DNA of 64,000 nt from Schaedlerella arabinosiphila (GTDB taxonomy: Bacteria > Bacillota > Clostridia > Lachnospirales > Lachnospiraceae). The notes below the pieces were generated by a model. That model worked only from the letters and a program-made list of their open reading frames with translations, did not search any database and was not told the DNA's origin. The stretch is from assembly GCF_003885045.1 (NCBI RefSeq), contig NZ_RHJS01000002.1, forward strand, positions 5,821,302 to 5,885,301. Reading direction: 5' to 3'. Made by a program: the position numbers and the translations under genes. This document shows, in pieces, positions 1 to 8,623 of the stretch. Positions within the stretch are counted from its first letter, which is position 1. Each line of letters begins with the position of its first letter.

Positions 1-744
1 ATCGTGCTGGAAAAGAAGCTGGGCAGGGTGTACCGGGAGATCGATATGGTGACCACGCCGGCGGGATTTCCATGCGCCATGTCCCATGCAAACAACGGCA
101 CTTCAGACTTAAATGCCTGGGTCGGGCTGTTTGGGGAATTTGCGGAGCTGATGGGCATAAAGGCCGCTCCGGGAGAGCTGTTTGAAAAGCTGTACACGGA
201 ATCCCTGAAAGGAGACCCCATCTGCGGCGGGCTTCTGGCCTATGGCTATTATTCCGGGGAAAATATCACCATGCTGAACGAAGGGCGGCTGGCGTTTCTG
301 CGCACACCGGAAAGCCGGTTCAGCCTTGCCAACTTTATGCGCGTCCATCTGTATACCTCCCTGGGGGCTGTGAAGCTGGGGCTGGATATCCTGATGGAGG
401 ATGAAAAGGTAAAGGTAGAGCGGATCATGGGCCACGGCGGATTTTTCAAGACCAGAGGAGTGGGGCAGAGGTACCTGGCGGCTGCGGTCAACGCGCCGGT
501 CACGGTGATGGATACGGCAAGCGAAGGCGGCGCGTGGGGAATCGCGCTTCTGGCGGCTTACCTCATCGACCGGAAACCAGGGGAGAAGCTGGAGGAGTAT
601 CTGGAAAACAGGATCTTTACGGGGCTGTCCGGGGAAACCGTGATGCCGGACGCGAAAGACACAGCGGGCTTCCAGATTTTTATGGAACGTTACAAAACAG
701 GGCTTTCAGTGGAAAAGGCCGCAATTGAAGCGATGAACTGGTAA
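1..744 (+). CDS. FGGY-family carbohydrate kinase, C-terminal part (5' end outside window)
   Basis: ATP-dependent sugar kinase of the FGGY (xylulokinase/ribulokinase) family; would phosphorylate a pentulose or related sugar in the cytoplasm. The reading frame is open from the first base, so the protein begins upstream and only about 247 residues are visible. The C-terminal FGGY domain is recognisable: a glycine-rich GGFFKTRGVGQ segment, then an APVTVMDTASEGGAWGIA stretch typical of the sugar/ATP cleft. A GPH symporter and a HAD phosphatase follow in the same direction, which fits a sugar uptake and phosphorylation operon. The substrate cannot be decided from this half. The GTG at position 4 is not taken as the start. 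Confidence 0.85.
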   Translation: MVLEKKLGRVYREIDMVTTPAGFPCAMSHANNGTSDLNAWVGLFGEFAELMGIKAAPGELFEKLYTESLKGDPICGGLLAYGYYSGENITMLNEGRLAFLRTPESRFSLANFMRVHLYTSLGAVKLGLDILMEDEKVKVERIMGHGGFFKTRGVGQRYLAAAVNAPVTVMDTASEGGAWGIALLAAYLIDRKPGEKLEEYLENRIFTGLSGETVMPDAKDTAGFQIFMERYKTGLSVEKAAIEAMNW

Positions 745-832
745 ATGGGAAGACAGACTGCAAAGGCTGCCTTTCGGTGAATGTCTGCCGGACCTCAGAC
801 GAGAGGCGGTACACATATAGGAGGAAACGATC

Positions 833-2173
833 ATGGGAAAATGGGGAAAGCGTATAGGGTACGGTATCGGAGATTTGGGGTGTAATCTGGTATTCAGTAC
901 CATGGCTTCCTATCTGATGGTATTTTATACGGATGTATTTGGAATTTCAGCAGCAGCGGCAGGGACGATGATGCTGGTCACAAAGTTTATTGACGCGGTT
1001 ACAGACACCGGGATGGGGCTGATCGTGGACAGGACGCATACAAAATGGGGACAGGGAAGGCCGTATTTTCTGTTCGGGGCAGTGCCCTTTGCGGTATTTA
1101 CATTCATGACATTCCTGATTCCGGATTTCGGAAGCAGCGGGAAACTGATCTGGGCGTATGTGACCTACTGCCTGCTGTGTACCGCTTACACAGTGGTAAA
1201 TATCCCGCTGAACACCATTGTTCCAAGGCTGACCTCGGACATCCATGAAAGGGATGTGCTGGTCTCCACCCGGATGGTCTGCGCCATGCTGGGAACCGCG
1301 GTGGTTATGTCCATCACCGCGCCGCTGGTGGAATTTTTTGGAAAAGGGGATTCCGCAAGGGGCTATCTTGTCACTATGACGATCTATGGGATCGCTGCTA
1401 TGTGCATTTTTTTCGTAACCTTTGCAAGCACAAAGGAAGTGGTGCCGCCTACGGTCAGCCAGCAGCATTCCTCATTGAAAGAGGATTTTAAGGGGCTCAC
1501 CGGGCAGGCGTGGATCTTGTTTTTGCTGAACCTGTTCTATTTTTCGCTCTATGTGGTTCGAAGCACCACGGTGATCTATTATTTCCAATATAACCTGAAC
1601 CGTCCGGAATGGCTGTCGCTGGTGGGGCTTCTGGGAATCCTGTCGGGGCTTCCGATGCTGCTCGTCCTTCCGGCGCTGGAAAAACGGTTCAGCAAAAAGA
1701 ATCTGATGTTTTTCAGCATCCTCCTGTACATCGCAGGCGATATGCTGATCTTTGCAGGAAGAAATTCCGCCGCATGCCTGCTGATCGGGCTGGTGATCAC
1801 AGGGCTTGGGATCTACGGCATTTTTGGAATTACATTTGCCATGCAGCCGGACGTGATTGACTATTCGGAGTACAAAAAGAACGCCAGCGTGGCCGGACTG
1901 ATCGCCGCTTTCCAGGGCTTCTTTGTGAAAGGCGGAATGGGGCTGACCAGCTTTGTCATCGGCGCATTTCTGGAAAAGGGCGGCTATGTGGCAAATGCAG
2001 CCCAGACGGAGAAGGCGCTCTCTTATATCGAAATCTGTTTTATCTGGATTCCTGTGATTTTGTGCTTGCTCATTGCGGCCCTGACATATTATTATAAATT
2101 AGACGGCCTGCGTGACGAAATGACCCGGGAGCTGGAAGCGCGCCGTGTAAACAGTAACGGGAAAATCATGTAA
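833..2173 (+). CDS. GPH-family sugar:cation symporter (MFS)
   Basis: Twelve-helix membrane transporter of the glycoside-pentoside-hexuronide (MelB/XylP-like) family, importing a sugar or glycoside with Na+ or H+. At 446 residues it has the family length. The opening, with GYGIGDLGCNL and a YTDVFGISAAAAG helix-2 region, and the DRTHTKWGQGRPYFLFG loop between helices 2 and 3 are GPH hallmarks. The start is set by a clear TAGGAGGAAAC site eight bases upstream. It lies 88 bases after a sugar kinase and 33 bases before a HAD phosphatase, so the three are probably co-transcribed. Substrate unknown; a pentose or pentoside is a guess from the kinase. Confidence 0.9.
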   Translation: MGKWGKRIGYGIGDLGCNLVFSTMASYLMVFYTDVFGISAAAAGTMMLVTKFIDAVTDTGMGLIVDRTHTKWGQGRPYFLFGAVPFAVFTFMTFLIPDFGSSGKLIWAYVTYCLLCTAYTVVNIPLNTIVPRLTSDIHERDVLVSTRMVCAMLGTAVVMSITAPLVEFFGKGDSARGYLVTMTIYGIAAMCIFFVTFASTKEVVPPTVSQQHSSLKEDFKGLTGQAWILFLLNLFYFSLYVVRSTTVIYYFQYNLNRPEWLSLVGLLGILSGLPMLLVLPALEKRFSKKNLMFFSILLYIAGDMLIFAGRNSAACLLIGLVITGLGIYGIFGITFAMQPDVIDYSEYKKNASVAGLIAAFQGFFVKGGMGLTSFVIGAFLEKGGYVANAAQTEKALSYIEICFIWIPVILCLLIAALTYYYKLDGLRDEMTRELEARRVNSNGKIM

Positions 2174-2206
2174 GGGCGCAATCGAATGCAGGGAGGAAAG
2201 AACAGT

Positions 2207-2863
2207 ATGAACTATACGGGAGCGATTTTTGATATGGACGGGGTGCTGTTTGACACGGAGCGGATCTATCAGCAGACCTGGCATGAACTTGCAGAGGAAC
2301 ACGGGATCAAGCTTGGCGGCGGATTTTTGAAAGCGATCACAGGGACAAACGGGGAACGTATGCGCCGGGTAGTGGAAGAGTATTACCAGGTCTCCGACGG
2401 GGCGGCCGTTGCGGAGGAATGTATGAAACGGATGCAGGAAAAGCTGTCCGAATGCGTCCCGGTCAAAGACGGGGTGCGGGAAATCCTTGCGTTCTTCCGG
2501 GAGCAGGGCGTGCGGATGGCGGTGGCCAGCAGCAGTTCTCTCCGGCAGATCGAAGCGAACCTGGCGGGAGCGGGAATCCGGGCGTATTTTGAGGCGGTGG
2601 TCAGCGGCACGGAGGTAGAGCGGGGAAAGCCGGCGCCGGATATCTTCCTGCGCGCAGCGGAGCAGATCGGATGCAGGCCGGAGGAGTGCTTTGTGTTCGA
2701 AGACAGCGAAAACGGCGTCCGGGCAGGCCATGGGGCAGGCTGCATCACGGTGATGATCCCGGATTTGATCGAACCGTCCGACCAGGTCAGGCCGTACTGC
2801 TCCTGGATATGCAGGGATTTTTTTGAAGTGCGGGAGCGTGTGAATACTAATGTTCTTTCGTAA
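2207..2863 (+). CDS. HAD-superfamily phosphatase / beta-phosphoglucomutase-like
   Basis: HAD hydrolase of subfamily IA with a helical cap, acting on small phosphorylated sugars or interconverting phosphosugars. Motif I is FDMDGVLFDTE (nucleophile and acid aspartates), motif II the SSSS segment after VAVA, motif III the lysine of ERGKPAPDIFL, motif IV VFEDSENGV. Length (218 residues) suits beta-phosphoglucomutase or sugar-phosphatase relatives. An upstream in-frame ATG at 2186 exists, but GGGAGGAAAG sits just before the ATG at 2207, which is taken as the start. It ends the kinase-symporter operon and may recycle or detoxify a phosphosugar made by the kinase. Confidence 0.88.
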   Translation: MNYTGAIFDMDGVLFDTERIYQQTWHELAEEHGIKLGGGFLKAITGTNGERMRRVVEEYYQVSDGAAVAEECMKRMQEKLSECVPVKDGVREILAFFREQGVRMAVASSSSLRQIEANLAGAGIRAYFEAVVSGTEVERGKPAPDIFLRAAEQIGCRPEECFVFEDSENGVRAGHGAGCITVMIPDLIEPSDQVRPYCSWICRDFFEVRERVNTNVLS

Positions 2864-2891
2864 TATTCTTACGTAAAATGTTCTTACCGTC

Positions 2892-2920
2892 TTGACAAGC
2901 GACGATGCATTTGCTACTAT
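2892..2920 (+). promoter_or_regulatory. sigma-A promoter before the first antiterminator target
   Basis: TTGACA and TACTAT separated by 17 bases. The transcript would start just ahead of the RAT/terminator at 2945 and lead to the gene at 3090. Confidence 0.65.
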
Positions 2921-2944
2921 TAACTATAAGTTTATAAATTGACT

Positions 2945-3024
2945 GGGTTGTTACTCACAGCAGGCAAAACCAGATTTTAAAGGGATAAGATTTATTTTAT
3001 GTCTTTAAAATCTGGCTTTTTTTT
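2945..3024 (+). promoter_or_regulatory. LicT/BglG-type antiterminator target (RAT) overlapping a terminator, copy 1
   Basis: GGGTTGTTACT...GCAGGCAAAACC (2945-2971) matches the conserved RAT sequence bound by LicT/SacT/BglG proteins. Its last bases overlap the 5' arm of a strong terminator: CCAGATTTTAAAG (2970-2982) pairs with CTTTAAAATCTGG (3003-3015), followed by eight T residues. RAT and terminator folds exclude each other, so the gene at 3090 should be read only when the antiterminator protein is active. A close second copy lies at 4346 before the antiterminator gene itself. Confidence 0.85.
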
Positions 3025-3089
3025 CAAGTGGATACTCCGCTGCTGTTTCTGTAAGGCAGGGGGCGGGAGTGCGGAAAGAGGGAAAGACA

Positions 3090-4133
3090 ATGAAACAATG
3101 GATCAAAAATCACCCGCGGGCGGCGTTTTTGACAGGAGCGGTTTTTTTGAGCCTGCTGTTTTTGACGTACATGATGCGGCAGCAAAACATCGCGGCGGCG
3201 GTGGAAGGCGCCCTGACGGATGAGCCGAGAAGCGGCGGGGCGGTTTCTTCGGATTTTTATGTGATGCAGCTCACAGGAAAAGAGACGGAAATATACAATC
3301 TGCTCCGGGATCGTTTGGATCGTATGCAGGGCGGCATCGTGGAGTTTCCGGAGATGCTCAGCGGAGAAGAATACCTGCGCGTGACGACGGCCCTGGAGGA
3401 TGAGGGCTATGACTATTTTTACGGATTTGTAGATATCCCGATGACGGAGAACGGCGTTTATATCAAGCACGGCGGAACAGATCTGGCGGATGTGAAGGGA
3501 AAAACCATTGCCAAAGCGATCCTGTTTCTGTCCTGCGCGGAGGGAATCCATTTGTCCGGAGAATACGCGGACGACGGCAGGGTGATGAACCTGGAGGAAG
3601 TGGGAGAGGCCCTGTCTGCGAATGAGCAGGAGGAAGAAGAAAAGATCAGGGACATACAGCAGAAGACCGAGGAGATCCTGGATGGGGTCATGAGCGGCCT
3701 TCCCGAGGAATACGGGGAAAAAAAGACGGCGGATTATTTCCTGAAATGGATGGATGAAAACCTCGCCTTCACCACCGGGGCGGACGGGGATAACGTTTCC
3801 TATTCCGGGATGAAAGACGTGTTCGAGGAGCTTTATATTTACAATAATCTGTCCGCGGTGACCAGAGAAAAAGCCACTGCGCTGGGATATGCGAAAATCC
3901 TGTCGGAGCTGTTCAACAGGGCCGGAATGGAATCCCACATTGTACGTGGAGTCTGGGGACGGAGCCAGTTCCGCCAGGAGGGGTATGTACTTACGGCCGT
4001 GGAAATGAACGGGCAGACCATTTATATTGACGCAGGCGGCGGGAAAAGCGCGGAGCTTGGCGGACAGCGCTATCTGAGGGAACAGGAAGCAAAAAACCAT
4101 ATGAAGTTCGTGGAGTATTTTGATTATTCATAA
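3090..4133 (+). CDS. Membrane-anchored transglutaminase-fold-like protein, function unknown
   Basis: 347-residue protein with one N-terminal membrane segment (about residues 9-25, FLTGAVFLSLLFLTYMM) and an extracytoplasmic body. The C-terminal third resembles a bacterial transglutaminase-like domain: ATALGYAKILSELFNRAGM, then a glycine/valine strand, then VEMNGQTIYIDAGGG. In catalytic members the first segment carries Cys and a following strand His; here the Cys position appears to be Tyr and no His is obvious, so the fold may be non-catalytic. A Glu/Gln-rich helical stretch lies near residues 165-200. The ATG at 3090 has GAGGGAAAG upstream and is preferred over the GTG at 3069. Expression is probably under PTS antiterminator control (element at 2945). 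Function not known. Confidence 0.6.
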   Translation: MKQWIKNHPRAAFLTGAVFLSLLFLTYMMRQQNIAAAVEGALTDEPRSGGAVSSDFYVMQLTGKETEIYNLLRDRLDRMQGGIVEFPEMLSGEEYLRVTTALEDEGYDYFYGFVDIPMTENGVYIKHGGTDLADVKGKTIAKAILFLSCAEGIHLSGEYADDGRVMNLEEVGEALSANEQEEEEKIRDIQQKTEEILDGVMSGLPEEYGEKKTADYFLKWMDENLAFTTGADGDNVSYSGMKDVFEELYIYNNLSAVTREKATALGYAKILSELFNRAGMESHIVRGVWGRSQFRQEGYVLTAVEMNGQTIYIDAGGGKSAELGGQRYLREQEAKNHMKFVEYFDYS

Positions 4134-4286
4134 TCATTTTAGGCGGTGCAAAAGGGCAGATGCAAAGTTCTGTCCAAAGTGAATGCTGATGTTGTGCTAT
4201 TTGCACAAAATGTTAAACAAATATAAAAAGAATAATCAAAAAATAAAGTAAAAATAACTAAAAAATAAACAAATAATAAAAAAACA

Positions 4287-4314
4287 TTGACTTTTTGCGC
4301 AGGTTTGTTATACT
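4287..4314 (+). promoter_or_regulatory. sigma-A promoter of the PTS operon
   Basis: TTGACT and TATACT separated by 16 bases, in an AT-rich tract, 32 bases upstream of the second RAT element. The rest of the 400-base gap from 4134 holds only A/T-rich sequence. Confidence 0.6.
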
Positions 4315-4345
4315 AAACAAAGAAAACAAAAGATAGACAGCAGAT

Positions 4346-4422
4346 GGGTTGTTACTGTTTGGCAGGCAAAACCAGGTTTTATAAAAGACGTTTCCGCGTC
4401 TCTTTATAAACCTGGTTTTTTC
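4346..4422 (+). promoter_or_regulatory. LicT/BglG-type antiterminator target (RAT) overlapping a terminator, copy 2
   Basis: GGGTTGTTACT...GCAGGCAAAACC (4346-4373) is a RAT element. CCAGGTTTATAAA-like bases from 4372 pair with TTTATAAACCTGG (ending 4415), followed by a T run. It lies 112 bases before the antiterminator gene, so the operon is autoregulated at the RNA level. It shares nearly all RAT core bases with the copy at 2945. Confidence 0.9.
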
Positions 4423-4533
4423 TATTAGAAAACTCTTTTGCTCTTAGGCTGTCTGTAAAAAACACTCAGAAGAAAGGTTAATGGCTGTGGTCTGTTTTTG
4501 CTTTGTGGTTTTACGAGGGGGAGCAAGAGGCGC

Positions 4534-5388
4534 ATGATTATTGAAAAGATTATAAATAACAACATTATTTCTGCCTATGATGAAGCCGGCGCAGAGCTGG
4601 TAGTCATGGGACGGGGAATCGGTTTTGGCACGAAGCCGGGAAAAAAGGTGCCGGAGGCGAGAATTGAAAAAGTCTTTGAGATTAAGAGTGCGAGCGTGGC
4701 AAAAAAGCTGAAGGAGCTGCTTGCCGATATGCCGCTCGAGCATGTGGAGATCTCCAACGATATTATTTCTTACGCAAAAAATAATTTAAAGCTGAAACTG
4801 AATCAAAGCATTTATGTTACACTTACGGATCACATTAATTTTACACTGGAGAGGTACAAGCAGAAGATCCAGCCGAAAAATGCGCTGCTGTGGGAGATCA
4901 AGCGTTTTTATCCGCAGGAATTTCAACTGGGGCAGTACGCCGTACAGTTGATCGGCAAAAGGCTGGGCATCAGGCTTCCCGAGGATGAGGCCGGTTTTAT
5001 CGCACTGCACTTTGTCAACGCGGAATACGGCACGGATATCCGGGATGCCCTCAAGTTCCCGAATCTTTTAAAGGATATTCTCGATATCGTGAAGAACGAG
5101 CTGAAGATTGAGCTGGACGAGGATTCCCTTCACTATGAGCGGTTCGTTACGCACGTGAAGTTTTTGCTTCAGCGGATTTACAGAAAAGAGCTGCTACCGG
5201 ATGAGGAGCAGGAGCTTGTGCAGATGATGAGGAAAAAGTACCCGCAGGAATATATCTGCAGTCAGAAGGTCGCAGAATATATAGAAAAGGCAACAGGCAG
5301 TAAAATATCCGGGGAGGAGGTCATGTACCTGTCCATCCATATCCGGAGAGTCACAATGTCAGAAGAAGAGGAGGAAAAAGATGTTTGA
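4534..5388 (+). CDS. BglG/LicT-family PTS transcription antiterminator
   Basis: RNA-binding antiterminator that binds a RAT hairpin and stops the terminator from forming when the matching PTS sugar is present. The N-terminal CAT RNA-binding domain (residues 1-60, beginning MIIEKIINNNIISA) is followed by two PRD domains (about 70-170 and 175-280) with conserved histidines (for example in HFVNAEYG, HYERFVTHVKF and LSIHIRR) phosphorylated by HPr or the PTS permease. 284 residues is the usual length. The ATG at 4534 follows GAGGGGGAGC; an upstream TTG at 4498 is disfavoured because CAT domains begin at this Met. It overlaps the EIIA gene by 8 bases, so translation is coupled. It probably acts on both RAT elements nearby. 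Confidence 0.93.
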   Translation: MIIEKIINNNIISAYDEAGAELVVMGRGIGFGTKPGKKVPEARIEKVFEIKSASVAKKLKELLADMPLEHVEISNDIISYAKNNLKLKLNQSIYVTLTDHINFTLERYKQKIQPKNALLWEIKRFYPQEFQLGQYAVQLIGKRLGIRLPEDEAGFIALHFVNAEYGTDIRDALKFPNLLKDILDIVKNELKIELDEDSLHYERFVTHVKFLLQRIYRKELLPDEEQELVQMMRKKYPQEYICSQKVAEYIEKATGSKISGEEVMYLSIHIRRVTMSEEEEEKDV

Positions 5389-5866
5389 TTTTTTGAAGAA
5401 AAAGACAGAAACATGGATGCTGGGAGCGCCGGTCAAGGGAAGGGCGGTGCCTCTGCAGGAAGTGAATGATCCTACGTTCAGCGACGGCCTTCTGGGCAAG
5501 GGCGTGGCGGTTATCCCATCCGAGGGAAAGGTATATGCCCCGACAGACGGTGAGATCGCGATGGTATTTGAAACGCTGCATGCGGTGAGCATGAACGCTG
5601 ATTTTGGGGCGGAGATCTTGATCCATGTGGGGCTGGACACCGTTTCGATGAAAGGCGAGGGCTTCAAGGGCCATGTAAAAGCGGGCGACCGGGTCAAGAA
5701 GGGGGATCTTCTTCTGGAAATGGATCTGGATAAGATCAAAGAAGCGGGATACGATACGATCACGCCGATGCTGATCTGCAACACGGATGCATATGCGGAT
5801 GTGGAAGGGCTTGCCGGAAAGGAAGTGGCTCCGGGGGACGACGTTCTCGAGATCAAAAAGAAATAA
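5381..5866 (+). CDS. PTS glucose-type EIIA (Crr-like)
   Basis: Cytoplasmic phosphocarrier that takes phosphate from HPr and passes it to EIIB. 161 residues, the length of a free-standing glucose-type EIIA. The phosphorylated histidine is in ILIHVGLDTVSMKGEGF (His82), and the glycine-rich HVKAGDRVKKGDLLLEMD segment is typical. The gene starts within the end of the antiterminator gene, with GAGGAGGAAAAAG as its binding site. It partners the EIIBC encoded 118 bases downstream, which lacks its own EIIA domain. Confidence 0.93.
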   Translation: MFDFLKKKTETWMLGAPVKGRAVPLQEVNDPTFSDGLLGKGVAVIPSEGKVYAPTDGEIAMVFETLHAVSMNADFGAEILIHVGLDTVSMKGEGFKGHVKAGDRVKKGDLLLEMDLDKIKEAGYDTITPMLICNTDAYADVEGLAGKEVAPGDDVLEIKKK

Positions 5867-5984
5867 AGATGTGCAGGCCCGCAGCGGGCCGCAGAAAAGA
5901 CAGAGATATTTTAGCCGGTACAACGCCGGCATAAAATAGACAAAGGGATTTCAAAAGGAATATGAGGTAGAAGGAGGATAATGT

Positions 5985-7421
5985 ATGAAGTATTTACAGA
6001 GATTAGGAAAATCCTTGATGCTCCCGGTAGCGTGTCTCCCGGTAGCGGCGATCCTGCAGGGGTTTGGTTACTGGATCGACCCCACAGGCTGGGGTGCAAA
6101 CAGTGTGATTGCGGCATTCCTGCTGAAAGCCGGCGGTGTATTGATTGACCAGATGGCAATCCTGTTCGCGATCGGTGTCGCGGTAGGTATGGCGGATGAC
6201 AATGACGGAACAGCAGGTCTTGCAGGTCTCGTATCCTGGCTGATGGTTACGACGATCCTGTCACCGGGCGTAATCTCGATGCTGACCAAGGTAGCGGTAG
6301 AGGAAGTAGATCCGGCATTTTCCAAGACTCAGACACAGTTTATCGGTATCATGTGCGGCTTGATCGCGTCTTCATGCTACAATAAGTTCAAGAGCACGAA
6401 GCTTCCGGACGCGTTTTCATTCTTCAGCGGAAAGCGCTGTGTGTCGATCATAACATCGGCAGTGTCCATTTTTGCTTCATTGATTTTGTTCTTTGTATGG
6501 CCGGTCATTTACAATGCGTTGATCGCATTCGGTGAATTTATCATGAGCCTGGGAGCAGTAGGAGCAGGTCTGTACGGATTCTTCAACAGACTGTTGATTC
6601 CATTTGGTCTGCACCATGCGCTGAACTCCGTATTCTGGCTTGACGTGGCGGGCATCAACGACATCGGTAAGTTCTGGGGAAGCATCGAAGGCGGTGTGAT
6701 GGGACAGACAGGTATGTATATGTCCGGTTTCTTCCCGGTTATGATGTTTGGTCTCCCGGCAGCGGCACTGGCAATGTATCATACAGCAAAAGACAGCAAG
6801 AAGCAGATCGCTGCAGGTTTGTTATTCTCCGCGGCGCTGGCATCATTCTTTAACGGCGTTACGGAACCGTTGGAATTTTCCTTCATGTTCCTTGCACCGG
6901 TTCTGTATTTGATCCATGCTGCATTGACAGGTATTTCCCTGGCAGTTGTATCCCTGCTTCCGGCACGTGCGGGCTTTAACTTCAGTGCAGGTCTGATTGA
7001 CTGGATCTTGAGCTTCAAGGCTCCGTTCGCGATCAATCCGCTGTTACTGCCGGCAATCGGCCTGGTAGTTGCTGTGGTTTACTATGTACTGTTCCGGGTT
7101 GTGATCGTGGCGTTCGACCTGAAGACACCAGGAAGAGAGGACGATGATGACGAGACAGCCGTACAGCTTGCAAACGACGATTTTACAGAAGTAGCAAGAA
7201 TCGTCCTGGAAGGCGTCGGCGGAAAAGACAATGTAGCCAGCATTGACAACTGTATTACAAGGCTTCGTCTGGAAATCAAAGACTACACGGCAGTGGATGA
7301 AAAGAAAATCAAATCCGCAGGCGTGGCAGGCGTGATCCGGCCGAGCAAGACAGCGGTACAGGTTATCATCGGTACGAAGGTACAGTTCGTGGCAGATGAA
7401 TTTAAGAAGCTTTGCAAATAA
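5985..7421 (+). CDS. PTS EIIBC, glucose / N-acetylglucosamine family
   Basis: Membrane permease that imports and phosphorylates a hexose or amino sugar. The N-terminal EIIC domain (about residues 1-385) starts with the family signature YLQRLGKSLMLPVACLP and contains many hydrophobic helices with the NGVTEPLEFSFMF region near the sugar site. The C-terminal EIIB domain (about 400-478) has the phospho-cysteine in IDNCITRLRLE (Cys423). The junction FDLKTPGRED resembles NagE-type N-acetylglucosamine permeases, so GlcNAc is the favoured substrate, with glucose or maltose not excluded. Start preceded by AGAAGGAGGATA. It is fed by the EIIA encoded upstream and controlled by the RAT at 4346. Confidence 0.92.
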   Translation: MKYLQRLGKSLMLPVACLPVAAILQGFGYWIDPTGWGANSVIAAFLLKAGGVLIDQMAILFAIGVAVGMADDNDGTAGLAGLVSWLMVTTILSPGVISMLTKVAVEEVDPAFSKTQTQFIGIMCGLIASSCYNKFKSTKLPDAFSFFSGKRCVSIITSAVSIFASLILFFVWPVIYNALIAFGEFIMSLGAVGAGLYGFFNRLLIPFGLHHALNSVFWLDVAGINDIGKFWGSIEGGVMGQTGMYMSGFFPVMMFGLPAAALAMYHTAKDSKKQIAAGLLFSAALASFFNGVTEPLEFSFMFLAPVLYLIHAALTGISLAVVSLLPARAGFNFSAGLIDWILSFKAPFAINPLLLPAIGLVVAVVYYVLFRVVIVAFDLKTPGREDDDDETAVQLANDDFTEVARIVLEGVGGKDNVASIDNCITRLRLEIKDYTAVDEKKIKSAGVAGVIRPSKTAVQVIIGTKVQFVADEFKKLCK

Positions 7422-7454
7422 AACAGTATCATTTCATAAAGAATCCCTTTTTCG

Positions 7455-7484
7455 AAAAGGCCGCATGTATGTGCGGTCTTTTTG
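7455..7484 (+). terminator. Rho-independent terminator after the PTS operon
   Basis: GGCCGCA pairs with TGTGCGGTC across a short loop, flanked by A and T runs (AAAAGG...TCTTTTT), about 34 bases after the EIIBC stop codon. Confidence 0.75.
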
Positions 7485-7603
7485 AGTACCATCGTATGCA
7501 GAAAAGCTGACGGCGGCAGGTTTTCTGTATGCTTATCTGGCGAAATGACTGTGAACAGCGGGCGATATTTACTGTTACAGAACAGAACCGAAGTCTGAAT
7601 CAT

Positions 7604-7632
7604 TTGCAAAACCTCCGCTTTGTTGATATAAT
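7604..7632 (+). promoter_or_regulatory. sigma-A promoter of the AraC-type regulator gene
   Basis: TTGCAA and TATAAT separated by 17 bases, 96 bases before the regulator start at 7728. The rest of the 7485-7727 gap shows no further gene. Confidence 0.6.
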
Positions 7633-7727
7633 AAAAAAGCATCATTCGGCAAACGCTGTTTTACTGGCCGGATGCCTTGCGGCAAGGTGCAGGGCGCCGT
7701 GAACAGAAACCGAAGGAGGACTATACT

Positions 7728-8513
7728 ATGGGATATCAGGATGAATGGCTTCTCTTAGAAGCGGAAGATGATATTGATGAAGCAGAACACAGGCCGCCGA
7801 CAGAAGAATTTTTGTTCTATCAGGCAGTAACGAAAGGCGATATAGAAGCAGTCAGGAAGAACTGTGAGCAAGAGCGGTTTTTGGACAGCGAAGGAGTTGG
7901 AGTGCTGTCCAGAAACCCAATTACAAATTTGAAATATCATTTTGTCATTACCACGGCAATGATTACCCGATTATGTAAGCAGAAAGGTATGGAACTGGAG
8001 CAGGCTTTCCGGATGAGTGATTTCTATATTCAAAAGCTGGATGACATACATACGGTACAAGGAGTACGGAATCTTCATGATGAGATGGTTCTGGATTATA
8101 CAGAGAAGATGCGCAGGTTTTGCCATAGTAATACGAATTCCAGGCATATCAGTGTCTGTAAGGAATATATTTATTCTCATATAAAAGAGCGTATTACGAT
8201 TGAGGATCTGTCAGATGAACTTGGTGTGTCTGCAAGCTACTTGTCACGATTGTTCAAGAAAGAAACAGGTGATTCGGTCAGCGCCTATATACGCAGTCAG
8301 AAGATTGATATGGCCAAGAACCTTCTGCAGTACAGTGAATATTCTATGATCGACATTGCAAACCGCCTGTCTTTTTCTTCACAGAGCCATTTTATACAGC
8401 AGTTTCGGGAATACGTGGGTATGACGCCTAAAAAATATCGGGACTTGCATCACACGATTCATTGGGAGATTGAATCGGAAGCAGAGAATCCTAAGTTAGA
8501 AGAACAGCATTAA
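7728..8513 (+). CDS. AraC-family transcriptional regulator
   Basis: DNA-binding regulator of 261 residues. The C-terminal AraC/XylS domain (about residues 150-250) holds two helix-turn-helix units: ITIEDLSDELGVSASYLSRLFK and MIDIANRLSFSSQSHFIQQFRE, ending in GMTPKKYRDLH. The N-terminal half has no cupin; it is an acidic start followed by a helical segment as in several Firmicutes sugar-locus regulators. The ATG at 7728 has AAGGAGGA upstream and is preferred to the start at 7677. The beta-glycoside phosphorylase locus follows immediately, so it may control that locus; this is inferred from position only. Confidence 0.88.
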   Translation: MGYQDEWLLLEAEDDIDEAEHRPPTEEFLFYQAVTKGDIEAVRKNCEQERFLDSEGVGVLSRNPITNLKYHFVITTAMITRLCKQKGMELEQAFRMSDFYIQKLDDIHTVQGVRNLHDEMVLDYTEKMRRFCHSNTNSRHISVCKEYIYSHIKERITIEDLSDELGVSASYLSRLFKKETGDSVSAYIRSQKIDMAKNLLQYSEYSMIDIANRLSFSSQSHFIQQFREYVGMTPKKYRDLHHTIHWEIESEAENPKLEEQH

Positions 8514-8522
8514 AAAAGAAGC

Positions 8523-8558
8523 AAAAGGACGCAAAGTAATATGACACTGCGTCCTTTT
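8523..8558. terminator. Bidirectional terminator between the AraC gene and the GH94 genes
   Basis: AAAAGGACGCA pairs with TGCGTCCTTTT, with A and T runs on the two sides, so it can end the regulator transcript (rightward) and the GH94 transcript (leftward). Confidence 0.8.
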
Positions 8559-8623
8559 ATGATATTTGTTCTATATAGAAATCCCGCCGATCATCCGTTC
8601 TTTATATGGGACGAGTATCTGTT

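Noticed and set aside
7537..7600. CTGTGAACAG and TACTGTTACAG near the AraC promoter
   Set aside because: Resemble pieces of the dispersed repeat but in the wrong order and spacing.
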